Part shown: in pieces, positions 1-8,478 of the stretch | How positions within the stretch are numbered: the stretch's first letter is position 1 | Layout: every line of letters starts with the position of its first letter | Assembly (NCBI GenBank): GCA_026225255.1 | Contig: JAMFSJ010000008.1 | Coordinates: 1 to 64,000 of the forward strand | DNA from: Methylacidimicrobium fagopyrum | Lineage (GTDB): Bacteria; Verrucomicrobiota; Verrucomicrobiia; Limisphaerales; UBA11358 | Direction of reading: 5' to 3' | Length of the DNA: 64,000 bases | Made by a program: the position numbers and the translations under genes | Notes under the pieces: model-generated | Database searches by the model: none | Seen by the model: the letters and a program-made list of their open reading frames with translations, nothing else | What the model was told of the DNA's origin: nothing

Positions 1-1
1 C

Positions 2-3000
2 GCCACGAACAAATTCGTGATTCCGGCGGGAACGGTCATCGGGCCGGCGGGCTTTGTTTCCTTTACCCAGATACAATCCGGTTTCCTGCTCAACGGCGCG
101 GGCGAGACGCTTTACTTCCTTAAGCCGGACGGCAGTCGGGTGCTCGATGCGGTGCAATTCGGGGCGCAAGCGAACGAAGTTTCCTATGGTCGCTGGCCGG
201 ATGGTGCGAATGACTTTTATCCGCTACAATCGCCGACGTCTGGAACCAACAATAGCGCCATCATGATTGGTAATATTGCCATCAACGAGTTGATGTATGA
301 CCCGATCAGCGGCAATGATGACGACCAGTATATTGAACTCTATAATCAAAGCGCCAATGCAGTAAGCCTGGCGAACTGGCAATTAGAGGGCGGAGTCACG
401 TTCACCTTTCCCGCCAACGCCAGCATCGGACCGAATGGTTATGTTGTCATCGGTCGGAACACGGGCGAGTTGATGACGCGTTATCCTAATTTAAGTTCAG
501 GAAATACTTACGGCAATTATTCCGGAAAGCTTTCACATAATGGCGAACGCTTGGCCCTGGTCATGCCTCAGTCTCTTAACACCACCAATATCATCAATGT
601 GGTGGAAGATGAAGTGACTTATGGTGTTGGCGGGCGGTGGGGACAGTGGTCTGGCGGCGGTGGCAGTAGCTTGGAATTGATTGACCCGCACAGCAATCAT
701 CGCTTGGCCGCCAATTGGGCGGATAGTGATGAGGCGCAAAAATCAACCTGGACCAACGTGGAAAATACCGGCGTGCTGGATAATGGAGCCAATTATGAAG
801 CTTCCATCCTGCATGCCCAAATCGGCCTGCTAGACGCAGGGGAATGTCTGGTAGATAACATCGAAGTCGATTATCAAGGCACTAATTACATTGCCAATCC
901 CACTTTTGAATCAGGACTGACCAACTGGTCGATGCAGGGCAGCCATGTTCGCTCCACTTTGGAGAACTCCGGTTACAGCAGCAGTTATTCCCTCCACATT
1001 CGGAGTAGTGATGGGCTATGGCCGGCGGAAAATTCCTGCCAGGCTAATTTGATCACCAATGGCATGGGCGCAGGTAACATCGTGACCTTGAGATATAAGG
1101 CGCGTTGGCTGCGTGGCAATGCCGAACCAGACTTGCGCTTGAACGGAAACTGGCTGGAAGCCACGACGGTTCTACCTATTCCATCCAACCTTGGCACGCC
1201 CGGCGCGCCGAACAGCACTTATATCACCAATGCCGGCCCGGCCGTGTATGCCGTAACGCACACGCCGCCAGTCCCGGCGGCAAATCAGCCGGTGGTGGTG
1301 ACCACCCGGGTTCAAGACCCGGACGGTGTGCAAACCTTACGGTTATATTACCGGCTTGATCCCGCAACGACTTATACCAGTGTAACGATGAAAGATGACG
1401 GCACCGGCGGTGATGCTGTTGCCCACGATGGCACTTATAGCGCAACCATTCCCGGGCAAGTCACAAATCAAATTGTCGCCTTTTATATTTCCGCGGTGGA
1501 TAACCAGGGCGTCGCCACGCGCTTTCCCGCGCTGTTCGCCGATCAATCTCCGCCCCGTGAATGTGTGGTGATGTTTGGTGATAGCAATCTGGGCGGCAGC
1601 TTTGGCACATATCACGCATGGCTTACACAAACCAACATCAACCGCTGGGCCAACCTGGCGGACTTGAGTAATGAAGGTAATGATTTTACTTTCGTAAACG
1701 GTAACAACCGCGTCATTTATAATGCTCAAGGGCATTATGCCGGCAGTCCCTTTCATCAAGAATTCGACTCGCCGGTGGGTAATCTTTGTGCTTATAACTG
1801 GGGCTTTCCGGATGATGATAAATTTCTCGGCGCCACCAGTTTTAATAAAATCCATCAGCCCGGTAATTCCCCCGGGGATGATTTGAGCCTGCAACGGGAA
1901 CAGACGACGTGGTCGTTCATGCGTGCCCTCGGCGTGCCGTGGGGCAACCGGCGATATGTCGCTGTCTATGTCAACGGCAACCGGCGCGGACTTTTGATGG
2001 AAGATGCCCAGGTGCCTGGCGGCGACATGGTCAAAGAATATTTCCCCAATGACAGCGATGGTTACCTTTATAAAATGCAACCATGGTTTGAGTTCGCACC
2101 GTTTCCTTCGGGCTATACCATTGGCACGGCGGCAGAATCTTATTGTTATTTCTTGCCATATCTGACGGCCGGAGGTGTTAAAAAAGTTCAACGCTACCGT
2201 TATAACTTTGAGATCCGTCGCACCCCGGATAATAACAGTAGTTACACCAATTTATTTTCTTTGATCGATGCCGCCAGTTCGTATGCCAGTCCCAATTATG
2301 TGGCGAACATGGAGAATATGGCCGACATGGAAGAGTGGATGCACGTTTTTGCGGCAAACCATGCGGCGGGCAACATTGATTCGGTCGGCACCCAGATCAG
2401 CCAGAATATGTATGGCTACATTGGCACGCTGGGAACGCGATATACTCTGATGCCGTGGGATTTAAATATTGATCTGGGGGGTGCCCAGTCGCTCGCCCCG
2501 GGGCAAAACTTATTGGTCTACGACACGGGGGATGCCAACCTCGGCATGATTTATAAAACGCCCGCTTTTCTGCGGATGTATTGGCGCGCCCAACAGATGT
2601 TGATCAATAGCGCCTTAAATATTTCCCTGACTACCGGCCCGTTGATGAATGCGAAATATAACGCGTTCGTAGCCAATGGCCTGAACGTGGAGAATCCTAA
2701 TGCCGCCATCTTGCCATGGATTTCCTCGGCCCAGGCCAGCATCGCCGCGCAATTAGCGGCGGTGAATGCGCCGGCGTTTGCCACCAATCCCGCCGTGGCT
2801 GTCACCAATAATACCGCCTATGTCACTGGTATTGCGCCGGTGAATGTTGTTACCATACAGATCAATGGATTCAACTATCCAGTCACTTGGACGACCTTGA
2901 CTAATTGGATGGTGACGGTTCCTTTACAGTTCGGAACCAACCATCTCAATGTCGTCGGCTTAGATCTTAACAGTCAGCCGATCGGCGGTGATTCTAATGT

Positions 3001-4954
3001 TGTCAATGTCGTCTATAACTCAACTAATATCTTGCCGGCTGGGAAAATTGTTTTCAATGAAATCATGTATGCGCCAGCGGTCAATAATGCGGGGTATCTC
3101 GAATTGTATAATAACTCGACTAATATTGCCTTTGACTTATCCGGGTGGCAGATATCAGATCTGGGCTACACTTTTCCGAACGGCGCGACGATGGCGCCGA
3201 CTAACTTTCTCGTATTGGCGCAAAATACCGCTGCTTTCGCCGGGGCTTACGGCGCCACGAATCTCGTATTTGATACGTTCGGCGGCACATTGCAGCCGGG
3301 CCAGACGCTTTCGCTGGTTCAACCCAATGGCAGCGGCACAAATAATGTGACGGTGGCGCAAGTGAGATATGACCGCGTCCTGCCCTGGCCGACGAATGCC
3401 AATGGCAGCGGCGCGTCGTTGCAACTGATAGATCCGCGCCAAGATAACTGGCGGGTCGGTAATTGGTCATCCGCGTCATTCGCCGCTACTCCAGATGCAT
3501 TGAATAGTGTGGCGACGTTATTGACGCCGTTCCCATCGCTCTGGATCAATGAAGTGCAAGCCAATAACTTGACTGGTGTTACCAATAGTGCCGGCCAACA
3601 CACGGCGTGGTTGGAGCTTTATAATCCCGGCACCAACGCGATTTCACTGACCGGCCTTTATCTGGCGAATAATTACACCAACTTGTTGCAGTGGGCTTTT
3701 CCGGGGAGCACCGTCATCAACGCCGGCCAGTTCAAAGTTATTTTTGCCGATGGTCAAACCAGCCTTTCTACCACTGGCGAATTACACACCAGTTTTAGTT
3801 TGCCGAGCGGCACGGGTTCACTGGCTTTAACCCGGCTGGTCGGTAGCCAGCAACAAGTGCTCGACTATATTGATTATCAAAATATTGGTCCGAACGATTC
3901 CTATGGTTCATTCCCGGATGGACAAAGTTTTCTCCGTCAGGAATTTTTTCAAGCCACTCCCGGCGCACCTAACAATGGCACCGACACACCGCCGCCATCT
4001 TTCATTGACTATCTCGTCGCCGGTTCCACTTATACGCAGAACTTCGATTCGTTGCCCAATCCAGGTGCAGCTTCAGTTAATGCGGATAATCCGGTGATCA
4101 TCAATGGCGTTACTTATTCACTCGCCAATCCTTATGACTTCGCCTTTCCGTCCGCCGCCAGCGGCAAGAGTGGCGGTTTGGCGGATGCCGCGATGGCCGG
4201 CTGGTATGGGTTCGGAGTTTCGGCCGGGCAATTTGGTGCAACTGATGGTGACCAGACGACGGGCGGTGCGATCAGTTTTGGTTTGCCGAACAGTGCGAAT
4301 CGCGCTTTGGGATTGCTCGCGACCAGTTCCACGAAAGGCACGGCTTTTGGCGTTCGCTTCATCAATGGGACGGCCACCACGTTGACCCGGATGAATCTGC
4401 AATTCACCGGCGAAGTTTGGCGGCAGTCGAATGTGCCGAAGACCTTGCAATTTTATTATTTCGTTGATCCGACCGGCAATAGCAATTTTCCCAGCAGCGC
4501 AACGGCTTTCATTCCGGCGTTGAACGTGAACTTTCCGGCCACCGGCCTCAACGGCGGCGGCGCAGTGAGTGGCACAGCAACCTTGAACCAAACGAACTTG
4601 AGCGTGTTGAACCAAACCATAACGAATTGGCCGCCCGGCGCGGGGTTATGGCTTGTTTGGCAAATGACGGATTCGACCGGCAAGGCGCAAGGTTTAGGAA
4701 TTGATAACTTGAGTTTTTCTGCAAATGTTGTCGTTGCGCCCACACTGAACATTGTTGTCTCCGGCAATAATTTGATTCTCGGCTGGCCAACCGCCGCTGG
4801 TCAAACTTATCAAATCCAATATAAAAATAATTTGACCGACCCCACCTGGACTCCGCTAAGCGGCTCGGTCACGGGAACCGGCGGAACGCTGACCCTTACC
4901 AATAGCTCCAGCCTTGCCGCGCAACGGTTTTTCCGCGTGCAATTGATGAACTAG
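2..4954 (+). CDS. CotH-kinase / lamin-tail-domain surface protein, 5'-truncated
   Basis: The reading frame is open from the first bases of the window, so the N-terminus lies outside it; at least 1650 residues are visible. Counting from the first in-frame GTG at 17, lamin-tail-like segments (pattern NEhMY...YIELYN...W) start near residues 88, 1010 and 1175. A CotH-kinase-like region lies at about 520-860. The last 60 residues form the short beta domain (GWPTAAGQTYQIQYK...RFFRV) often found at the C-terminus of verrucomicrobial extracellular proteins. Lamin-tail domains are usual in secreted proteins, and CotH proteins can phosphorylate other proteins. It is probably an exported or cell-surface protein; substrate and role are unknown. 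High Asn/Thr/Gly content fits an extracellular beta-rich protein. Confidence 0.8.
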   Translation, partial: ATNKFVIPAGTVIGPAGFVSFTQIQSGFLLNGAGETLYFLKPDGSRVLDAVQFGAQANEVSYGRWPDGANDFYPLQSPTSGTNNSAIMIGNIAINELMYDPISGNDDDQYIELYNQSANAVSLANWQLEGGVTFTFPANASIGPNGYVVIGRNTGELMTRYPNLSSGNTYGNYSGKLSHNGERLALVMPQSLNTTNIINVVEDEVTYGVGGRWGQWSGGGGSSLELIDPHSNHRLAANWADSDEAQKSTWTNVENTGVLDNGANYEASILHAQIGLLDAGECLVDNIEVDYQGTNYIANPTFESGLTNWSMQGSHVRSTLENSGYSSSYSLHIRSSDGLWPAENSCQANLITNGMGAGNIVTLRYKARWLRGNAEPDLRLNGNWLEATTVLPIPSNLGTPGAPNSTYITNAGPAVYAVTHTPPVPAANQPVVVTTRVQDPDGVQTLRLYYRLDPATTYTSVTMKDDGTGGDAVAHDGTYSATIPGQVTNQIVAFYISAVDNQGVATRFPALFADQSPPRECVVMFGDSNLGGSFGTYHAWLTQTNINRWANLADLSNEGNDFTFVNGNNRVIYNAQGHYAGSPFHQEFDSPVGNLCAYNWGFPDDDKFLGATSFNKIHQPGNSPGDDLSLQREQTTWSFMRALGVPWGNRRYVAVYVNGNRRGLLMEDAQVPGGDMVKEYFPNDSDGYLYKMQPWFEFAPFPSGYTIGTAAESYCYFLPYLTAGGVKKVQRYRYNFEIRRTPDNNSSYTNLFSLIDAASSYASPNYVANMENMADMEEWMHVFAANHAAGNIDSVGTQISQNMYGYIGTLGTRYTLMPWDLNIDLGGAQSLAPGQNLLVYDTGDANLGMIYKTPAFLRMYWRAQQMLINSALNISLTTGPLMNAKYNAFVANGLNVENPNAAILPWISSAQASIAAQLAAVNAPAFATNPAVAVTNNTAYVTGIAPVNVVTIQINGFNYPVTWTTLTNWMVTVPLQFGTNHLNVVGLDLNSQPIGGDSNVVNVVYNSTNILPAGKIVFNEIMYAPAVNNAGYLELYNNSTNIAFDLSGWQISDLGYTFPNGATMAPTNFLVLAQNTAAFAGAYGATNLVFDTFGGTLQPGQTLSLVQPNGSGTNNVTVAQVRYDRVLPWPTNANGSGASLQLIDPRQDNWRVGNWSSASFAATPDALNSVATLLTPFPSLWINEVQANNLTGVTNSAGQHTAWLELYNPGTNAISLTGLYLANNYTNLLQWAFPGSTVINAGQFKVIFADGQTSLSTTGELHTSFSLPSGTGSLALTRLVGSQQQVLDYIDYQNIGPNDSYGSFPDGQSFLRQEFFQATPGAPNNGTDTPPPSFIDYLVAGSTYTQNFDSLPNPGAASVNADNPVIINGVTYSLANPYDFAFPSAASGKSGGLADAAMAGWYGFGVSAGQFGATDGDQTTGGAISFGLPNSANRALGLLATSSTKGTAFGVRFINGTATTLTRMNLQFTGEVWRQSNVPKTLQFYYFVDPTGNSNFPSSATAFIPALNVNFPATGLNGGGAVSGTATLNQTNLSVLNQTITNWPPGAGLWLVWQMTDSTGKAQGLGIDNLSFSANVVVAPTLNIVVSGNNLILGWPTAAGQTYQIQYKNNLTDPTWTPLSGSVTGTGGTLTLTNSSSLAAQRFFRVQLMN

Positions 4955-5018
4955 AAATCGATGCTTTGAAGTCTCATTGAGCACACCCCAAAAATGGCTT
5001 ATGGCTGAAAATCATGAA

Positions 5019-5056
5019 TGGAACTGCGGATGATTTGACTACGTTGTCCGCAGTTC
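5019..5056. repeat. Short perfect inverted repeat
   Basis: A 10-bp perfect stem (GAACTGCGGA with TCCGCAGTTC) encloses a loop of about 16 bases, 65 bp past the stop of the CotH gene. No T-run follows, so it is a weak terminator candidate. Confidence 0.4.
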
Positions 5057-5159
5057 AATAAGTCGGGGCATAAAAGCCCGCGACCCCCTAGATACCTATA
5101 ATTGCTTGATGACTTTGTATTACAGACACATATCCAAACTGAATAGGGCCGAGATTTAA

Positions 5160-5312
5160 AAACGGATCACGTTCGTCGCGAATAAATGCAAAATTGCCGA
5201 AAGCCTCGTTGAAAAGGCCGTCATTGGCGAAGGCGAAATCGACATAACCTTCGCATATTTGCCTAGTTCTGAAAAAGCGTGTAAACCCAACACGGGATTA
5301 AGGTTCGGATGA
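5160..5312 (+). pseudogene. Possible C-terminal remnant of a serine recombinase
   Basis: The spacer after the CotH gene has an open frame with no start codon, running from just after a TAA at 5157 to a TGA at 5310. Its translation contains ESLVEKAVIGEGEID followed by ITFAYLPSSE, then a lysine- and asparagine-containing tail. This resembles the extreme C-terminus of large serine recombinases, where an EIxI(x)YLPSSE-like stretch is common. I read it as the tail of a decayed mobile-element gene. The match is from memory and only about 50 residues long, so a chance resemblance is possible. The rest of 4955-5335 holds only the short hairpin. Confidence 0.33.
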
Positions 5313-5335
5313 GCGCGGACGATCGCCAATTCAGT

Positions 5336-7147
5336 TCAAAACTTCTTCAATTCCGTGCTGGCGAGTTGGATCAATGGCTTGATGGTCGCGGCACCGAATT
5401 GGAATTTGCAGCCGGCGGCGGAAAATAATTCCGGCAATGGACGCGAACCGCCGAGTGTCAGGGATTTTTTGTAATCGTTCAACGCCTTTGCTTTGTCGCG
5501 CTTGGAATTCGCCCAGACTTGCAACGCGCCGAGTTGCGCGATGCCGTATTCCACGTAGTAAAACGGATAGAGAAAAATGTGGAGCTGGCGATGCCACGAA
5601 TGCGCGCGCGCTTCCTCGAAGCCCGTCCAATCAATGTCGCCGCCGAACCGGTCCATGAGTTGCAGATACGCCGCTTTGCGTTCGGCGCGCGTGTGATCGG
5701 CATGCGTGTAAATCCAGTGCTGAAACGCATCCACCACCGCCATCCACGGAAAAAATCCGATGATGCCTTCGAGGTGCGTCTTGCGGGCGCGATTCGCCTC
5801 AGCTGAAGGCAGTGGGACAGGCGTCTTGCCGGTCGCCTTGAGATCTTTATTCGCAGTCGAATCTGACAGGCTAGAAGCCTGTCCTACTACGGGATAAAAC
5901 TCCTCGAGAAATTCATTACCGAGCAGTTCCATCGCCATGGACGCCACTTCGCAAAACTCAATCGGCGCATTGCGATACGGATACAAATCTTCACCGCGCG
6001 TCGCTTGGGCGTGAAACGCATGACCAGCCTCGTGCAAGATCGTTTCCACATCGCGTTGCAAGCCGACGGCATTCATGAAGATGAACGGCACGCGCGCCTC
6101 GGACAACGTGGATTGATAACCGCCCGGCGCTTTGCCTTTGCGATTATCCAGGTCGAGCAACTTCAAATCCTGCATCTGCTGAAAACCCGCCGCGAGTTCG
6201 CCGTCGAGTTTATTGAAGATATTCTGCGTGCGACTCACCATCTCGCCCACTTCGGCAAACGGCTTTAATGGCGCGCGATTCTGCGGGTCCACCGCGCTAT
6301 CCCACGGACGGAGTTTTTCCAACTTCAACTGACGTTTGCGATCGTTCTGAATTTCGCGGACGGTGGGAACGATCTCGTGGGCGATCGCATCGTGGAATTG
6401 TTCGCAATCAGGCGGCGTATAATCGAACCGTCCCTTCAGGCGAAAGATGTAATCACGATAATTCTTGAAGCCGGAATTCTTCGCGATCTGCGTCCGCAAC
6501 TGGACGAGTTGATCAAAAATCTCTTCGCACTTCTCCACGTCCTGCATCCGGCGTTTCGCGACCCTCTCCCAGGCTTCCTGGCGCAACGCGCGGTCCGGTT
6601 CCTCAAGGTAACGGCCCATCTGCACGAGCGTTTTTTCTTCACCACGAAAATTCACGGTCTGCGCGCCGATCAACTTTTGATACTGCTGGCCGAGCTTGGC
6701 CTCTTCGGTTTCCAACGCGACGTTTTCCGGGCGGAACAGTTCGACGTGGTTCTGCACTTCACGGTCGAAAACTTCGTAACGCGGTTTCGGCAAATTTGCC
6801 CGTTGCGGATGCGCGACGTAAAGTTTCTCCAATTCGAACTGGCGCGGCTTAAGATGCGGCTCGATGTGCTCGACGAAATAGAGATAGGCTTTTTCCGCCT
6901 CGAGATTATCCGTGTGACATGTCATCGCGATGTTGCGGCGTGAAGATTCTTCGTCCAACGCGGCGGAAAGTTCGCTCCAATCAAGCAACCACTGTTCGAG
7001 GGCGGCCACCGATTGGGCGGACGCGGCGCGTGTTTCCAATTGATCGAACAACGGCGCGATCAACGGCCAATCGCCGAGGTCAATGTCTGACGGCACAAAC
7101 GTGCGCGGTTTCGCAGCGGCCAATTTTCCGAACGGCAATAAATTCAT
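5336..7147 (-). CDS. M3 family oligoendopeptidase (PepF-like)
   Basis: A 603-residue zinc metallopeptidase of the M3 (thimet/oligoendopeptidase) family, which cleaves short peptides in the cytoplasm. The zinc motif HEAGH lies near residue 372, and the downstream FCEVASMAMELL supplies the third ligand Glu, as in PepF-type enzymes. No signal peptide is seen. Between about residues 419 and 445 the protein carries a low-complexity stretch (VVGQASSLSDS...GKTPVPLPS) encoded by an 80-bp palindromic repeat (5811-5890). The stretch lies after the zinc site, and the frame stays open on both sides. Family assignment is firm; the substrate is not known. Confidence 0.9.
   Translation of the reverse strand: MNLLPFGKLAAAKPRTFVPSDIDLGDWPLIAPLFDQLETRAASAQSVAALEQWLLDWSELSAALDEESSRRNIAMTCHTDNLEAEKAYLYFVEHIEPHLKPRQFELEKLYVAHPQRANLPKPRYEVFDREVQNHVELFRPENVALETEEAKLGQQYQKLIGAQTVNFRGEEKTLVQMGRYLEEPDRALRQEAWERVAKRRMQDVEKCEEIFDQLVQLRTQIAKNSGFKNYRDYIFRLKGRFDYTPPDCEQFHDAIAHEIVPTVREIQNDRKRQLKLEKLRPWDSAVDPQNRAPLKPFAEVGEMVSRTQNIFNKLDGELAAGFQQMQDLKLLDLDNRKGKAPGGYQSTLSEARVPFIFMNAVGLQRDVETILHEAGHAFHAQATRGEDLYPYRNAPIEFCEVASMAMELLGNEFLEEFYPVVGQASSLSDSTANKDLKATGKTPVPLPSAEANRARKTHLEGIIGFFPWMAVVDAFQHWIYTHADHTRAERKAAYLQLMDRFGGDIDWTGFEEARAHSWHRQLHIFLYPFYYVEYGIAQLGALQVWANSKRDKAKALNDYKKSLTLGGSRPLPELFSAAGCKFQFGAATIKPLIQLASTELKKF
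5811..5890. repeat. 80-bp palindromic element inside the M3 peptidase gene
   Basis: The element begins AGTGGGACAGGCGTCTTGCC and ends GGCTAGAAGCCTGTCCTACT. The two outer arms are near reverse complements and each contains its own small hairpin. It is the same family as the elements at 16568-16726 and 59781-59860 (outer GTGGGAC, inner AGGC...GCCTGTC). It is read through in frame by the peptidase gene on the minus strand. Confidence 0.8.
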
Positions 7148-7292
7148 ACGCGGAGTTTAACGAAAGTTGGCGCGGTGAAAATAAATTTCACGTTCACACT
7201 TTTGTAACTGGAGCGAAGTTGACAGGACGGTTCATTGCTTTCTAACATCGGCCTCGCAGTAAATCATCCACTACTCAATCAGAAGAAACATT

Positions 7293-7451
7293 ATGGTAAA
7301 AATAATTATCGGCTTGGTTATGATCATCGGCGGTTTATCTGGCAAACTCGTCCTCATCGGCACGGACAGCGGCATCGCCCTCGCCGGCTTGGGCGTAGTG
7401 TTAGTCGCTTGGGGCATTTTCAATCTCGTCAAAGTGCGGCAGCCCAAATAA
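7293..7451 (+). CDS. Small two-helix membrane protein
   Basis: An ATG at 7293 preceded by AGAAGAAAC opens a 52-residue frame ending at TAA 7449-7451. The product has two hydrophobic stretches (IIIGLVMIIGGLSG and ALAGLGVVLVAWGIF) joined by a short polar turn, and a basic C-terminus (KVRQPK). It looks like a tiny inner-membrane hairpin protein of unknown function. It lies alone between the divergent M3 peptidase and the convergent zinc-ribbon protein. The rest of 7148-7553 shows no further gene. Confidence 0.5.
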   Translation: MVKIIIGLVMIIGGLSGKLVLIGTDSGIALAGLGVVLVAWGIFNLVKVRQPK

Positions 7452-7553
7452 TTGATTCAGCGACAACGCAACTCTATCCGCCCACAGCTGATCTGGGCTC
7501 CAACATTTATCACTCTGCGCCTGGGCGTTTAATTTTTTACCTGCGAAAGAAAT

Positions 7554-8201
7554 TTAATCCGCAGACACCCGATACGACACGGCGATACAGACCACGATCG
7601 AAAGAATGCAGGTGAAGGCGAATTCGCCATACATCAAGACAAATGTTCCCGTGACCAGACCGCCCGCGATGACGGCGGTGATAATTCCCAACGTCTTATC
7701 CGTTCCCCGCGCCAGCCAACGCGCCATGTAACCCGAAGCCGCGCCCACGGCGATACCCATGAACGGAAACCGGAATTGCGCCCACACCGCAAACGCGAAC
7801 ATCAATCCGCAACCGACTACCGCGCCAATGACGGCTCCAATAATACCGCGAACCAAACTAAAATCTTGCGTCCGCACCTTCGGCGCCGTCGCTGGTTTCA
7901 AACCACTGATGGGTGGCGGCGTAAACGTGGCGGTAACGGCTGGCGGAGCTGTCGCCGCTTCCGGCGCCGAACGATTGATCCGCAGTCCGCTGGCGACGGG
8001 CGCGATCGGTGGCGGCGGTGAAATTTCAGCAACTGTGGCGGGTGGCGCGGATGTGATTTGTTCAGCGATCAACGCATTCGCTGCCGCTGTGGCATCCTCA
8101 TTACACGCGGGACAATTCAGTGTGAACGGCATTTTTCCGTCCACCGGTTCCACGTCAAATTTGAACTTCTGACCGCAGTCGCACAATACTTTGAGTTCCA
8201 T
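7554..8201 (-). CDS. Zinc-ribbon membrane protein of unknown function
   Basis: A 215-residue protein. I take the ATG at 8201 (MELKVLCDCGQ), preceded by AAGGA, rather than upstream in-frame codons that fall in a palindromic spacer. The N-terminus has a ribbon-like Cys set (CDCGQKFKF...CPACNE). A Pro/Ala-rich linker (about 45-100) follows, then four hydrophobic segments (about 108-212) rich in small residues. The layout resembles other verrucomicrobial and planctomycete proteins that pair a cytoplasmic zinc ribbon with a small membrane domain. The function cannot be inferred from sequence or neighbours. Confidence 0.6.
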   Translation of the reverse strand: MELKVLCDCGQKFKFDVEPVDGKMPFTLNCPACNEDATAAANALIAEQITSAPPATVAEISPPPPIAPVASGLRINRSAPEAATAPPAVTATFTPPPISGLKPATAPKVRTQDFSLVRGIIGAVIGAVVGCGLMFAFAVWAQFRFPFMGIAVGAASGYMARWLARGTDKTLGIITAVIAGGLVTGTFVLMYGEFAFTCILSIVVCIAVSYRVSAD

Positions 8202-8300
8202 AGCTGATTCCTTCTGAGTTCCGGCAAGTCGCCGGGTGGGTTGCACGAACTTTAATTTTTTGGGCAAAAAATGTCTATCGTTTTTGCGGATACTGAATTC

Positions 8301-8426
8301 CTGAGGTGTCACGCGAAGAACGCGAAGGCAGCGAAGGGAATTGGTGGTTAATATAAAAAATTCATATCCTGCCAAAAAAACGGTCTGGCTTTCCTTCGCC
8401 GCCTTCGCGTTCTTCGCGCGACCTCA
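8301..8426. repeat. Intergenic long inverted repeat, GCGAAGAACGCGAAGG family
   Basis: The left arm at 8301-8340 (contains ACGCGAAGAACGCGAAGGCA) and right arm at 8391-8426 (contains GCCTTCGCGTTCTTCGCG) are near-perfect reverse complements. They are separated by about 50 AT-rich bases, in the spacer before cysS. Each arm is a stutter of a GCGAAG word. Confidence 0.8.
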
Positions 8427-8478
8427 TTAAATTTCCCCTTTTGCTTTCGCGCGTTGCCCTTTAACTTTTGCACCGACA

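Noticed and set aside
1343-2191. A 282-codon frame antisense to the CotH gene
   Set aside because: Antisense shadow without recognisable domains.
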